Below, one piece after another: positions 5,874-7,442 of a DNA stretch of 7,442 nt; the first letter of the stretch is position 1, and each line of letters starts with the position of its first letter. The stretch is from the NCBI GenBank assembly GCA_003170935.1, contig PMYA01000104.1:1-7442 (forward strand). Direction: 5' to 3'. The notes beneath the pieces were generated by a model. It worked only from the letters and a program-made list of their open reading frames with translations. It was not told where the DNA came from and made no database searches. A program made the translations under genes and the position numbers. Source of the stretch: Methanobacteriota archaeon (lineage in GTDB: Archaea > Halobacteriota > Bog-38 > Methanoflorentales > Methanoflorentaceae).

Positions 5874-7442
5874 TTACGTGGCGTTAACTGGCATCAATCG
5901 CTTACGTACTTCTTCTAATACAAAGATCGAAAGACATATGGCAAAGACAAACGCAAGCTCAGAGGGACCAACAGGGACCGTCCGAAAAGCAGACTGTAGG
6001 CCCGGCACATACACGACGGCGAGCTGCAGGGCGAGAGCGACCAGGACTGATATTATTAGCCAACGGTTGGAGAGGGCGCTTCTGTGTAAAACAGAGAGCT
6101 CTGATTTGCAGTTAAACGCATTCACAAGCTGAAAGATCGCAATCGTCAGAAACGCCATGGTGACCGCCTGTTCGCGGTTAGTGGATAGCACGTTAACGTA
6201 CAGGAATAAGGTCCCGACGCTTATGATAGCTGCCATAAATGCTATCCGCTTAGTCATTAGCTTAGAGATGATTCCCTCTTTTGTCTCTCGCGGTCGCTGT
6301 TCCATGACGTCGCGCTCCGCCAGTTCCAGCCCAAGCGGAATGACACACACCCCGTCAGTGACGAGGTTGATCCATAGAATCTGAACCGGGTAGAGCGGAA
6401 GTGGCAGGCCGATTATTATCGCTGAGAAAATGAAGAGCAATTCAGCGATATTGGTCGAGAGGAGATACAGAATCACCTTTCTGATGTTTGCAAAGATTCG
6501 CCGGCCTTCGCTTACCGCCTTGATGATCGTCGCATAGTTGTCGTCAGTGAGGATCATATCAGCCGACTCTTTAGCAACGTCGGTTCCACCCTTACCCATA
6601 GCGACCCCAATATCCGCGCTTATAAGAGCGGGGGCATCATTGACCCCATCGCCTGTGACGGCCACGATATGTCCCTGTTTTTTGAACGCTTCGACGAGGC
6701 GACGCTTCTCTAAGGGTCGTATACGGGCAAACACCGATACCTCGTCTATTGATTTGGCGAGCTCAGCGTCACTCAACGCGTTGAGTTCGTCGCTCGTCAA
6801 TATGGGGTCCATCTTTCCCGTAATGCCAAGCTGGACACCTATGGCCTTTGCCGTGTGGGGATTGTCCCCGGTAACCATGACCGTGCGAATCCCCGCCTTT
6901 CTGCTCACCTCGAGCGCGTCTTTCACCTCTGGTCGTGGCGGGTCTTTCAAGCCTACGAGGCCGAGAAACGTGAGTCCCACGAGAGATTCATCGTCGATTA
7001 GTGCCGTGCTGCTTGCGCTTCCGTTCGCGTGCTCGGAGGAAATGCCGCGCGTACCCGCCGCGAGCACCCGTAATCCGGTAGCTGCCATCGTTCGGTTGGC
7101 TTTCAAGATCTCTTGCACGACGTTTTCGTCGATGGTCATTTTCGATCCATTTGCTATGAGGGTTTCACAGCGAGCTATAATGACCTCCGGGGCCCCCTTG
7201 ACGTAGATCCGGTCGCTGCTCGCGGCAGCCATATACAGCTTCTCCGGATCAAAGGGAATCTCGTCAACGCGCGGATGCACGTCTTCGAGCGCCCGTTTTT
7301 CAATATCTATCTCCGCTGCTGCTACTAGGAGCGCTAGTTCTGTGGGATCGCCAAAGGCGTTACCGTCGCCAAGCTGGGCATCATTAGCGTAAGCCATCGC
7401 TGTCAGTAAATCGCGCACACTTTCGTCTGTTTTCGCTGCCGT
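5874..7442 (-). CDS. P2-type (Ca2+-ATPase-like) cation-transporting P-type ATPase, 5' end beyond the window
   Basis: The frame is open to the right edge (first codon at 7442), giving 522 C-terminal residues of a protein normally about 870-920 long; the A domain, M1-M4 and the phosphorylated DKTGT lie outside. GTG at 7418 is an internal Val, not a start. Visible are GDPTE (31-35) and KGAPE (82-86) of the nucleotide domain; DPPRPEV (167-173), TGDNPHTA (191-198) and TGDGVNDAP (263-271) of the P domain; and six C-terminal helices (M5-M10). In M5, STNIAE keeps Asn331 and Glu334, and in M6 NLVTDG keeps Asn359, Thr362 and Asp363, equivalent to the Ca2+ ligands of SERCA. In M8, Gln438 stands where SERCA has a Glu ligand. 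This favours a P2A-like Ca2+ or related cation pump at the cytoplasmic membrane; the substrate is not proven. The gene converges on Usp. Confidence 0.95.
   Translation of the reverse strand, partial: TAAKTDESVRDLLTAMAYANDAQLGDGNAFGDPTELALLVAAAEIDIEKRALEDVHPRVDEIPFDPEKLYMAAASSDRIYVKGAPEVIIARCETLIANGSKMTIDENVVQEILKANRTMAATGLRVLAAGTRGISSEHANGSASSTALIDDESLVGLTFLGLVGLKDPPRPEVKDALEVSRKAGIRTVMVTGDNPHTAKAIGVQLGITGKMDPILTSDELNALSDAELAKSIDEVSVFARIRPLEKRRLVEAFKKQGHIVAVTGDGVNDAPALISADIGVAMGKGGTDVAKESADMILTDDNYATIIKAVSEGRRIFANIRKVILYLLSTNIAELLFIFSAIIIGLPLPLYPVQILWINLVTDGVCVIPLGLELAERDVMEQRPRETKEGIISKLMTKRIAFMAAIISVGTLFLYVNVLSTNREQAVTMAFLTIAIFQLVNAFNCKSELSVLHRSALSNRWLIISVLVALALQLAVVYVPGLQSAFRTVPVGPSELAFVFAICLSIFVLEEVRKRLMPVNAT

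Noticed and set aside
6538..7206. A 222-residue open frame on + opposite the P-type ATPase.
   Set aside because: It is antisense to a strongly conserved ATPase frame, Ser/Pro/Arg-rich and of no recognisable family; a shadow of codon bias.

Overview
The window looks like chromosomal DNA from an archaeon, most likely a methanogen-related euryarchaeote (Methanomicrobia-like). This rests on three things: the protein families present (an AbrB-type regulator of the kind found in methanogens, a DUF998 membrane protein with the GYS/DISDLGA signature, a META-domain lipoprotein with a Thr/Asn-rich stalk), SD motifs of the GGTG/GAGGTGA kind, and AT-rich TATA-box-like elements instead of bacterial -35/-10 promoters. 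Lineage is inferred; there is no rRNA or other marker gene here.

Layout from left to right. A + strand gene (89-1273) encodes a membrane-anchored, secreted PQQ-dependent sugar (aldose/sorbosone) dehydrogenase-like beta-propeller. Convergent to it is a two-gene minus-strand operon, transcribed from about 2515 down to 1356: a small cysteine-rich AbrB/MazE-fold regulator followed 17 bases later by an arsenite methyltransferase (ArsM). Divergent from that operon across a 172-base AT-rich spacer is a + strand META-domain lipoprotein (2685-3188). A minus-strand DUF998 membrane protein (3241-3866) follows; it is broken by a single-base frameshift, and its missing C-terminus is readable in another frame. 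Divergent from it is a + strand pair (4019-5808): an ArsB/NhaD-family ion transporter whose stop codon overlaps the start of a universal stress protein. The window ends in a minus-strand P2-type (Ca2+-ATPase-like) P-type ATPase that runs off the right edge, so its N-terminal third is absent.

Much of the content concerns metalloids, ions and the cell surface: arsenic methylation with a candidate metal-sensing regulator, an ArsB/NhaD carrier with a stress protein, and a cation pump. Apart from the two tight pairs (regulator-arsM and transporter-Usp), gene orientation alternates, so there is no single large operon. All gaps between genes are under 300 bases and hold only candidate promoters, short inverted repeats and convergent gene ends.

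The most notable sequence-level observations are a 45-bp in-frame tandem duplication inside arsM with 30 identical bases, the DUF998 frameshift, a perfect inverted repeat in the arsM-operon/META spacer, and the cysteine-rich regulator. I see no CRISPR array, insertion sequence, tRNA or rRNA, and nothing that clearly amounts to a previously undescribed multi-gene system.
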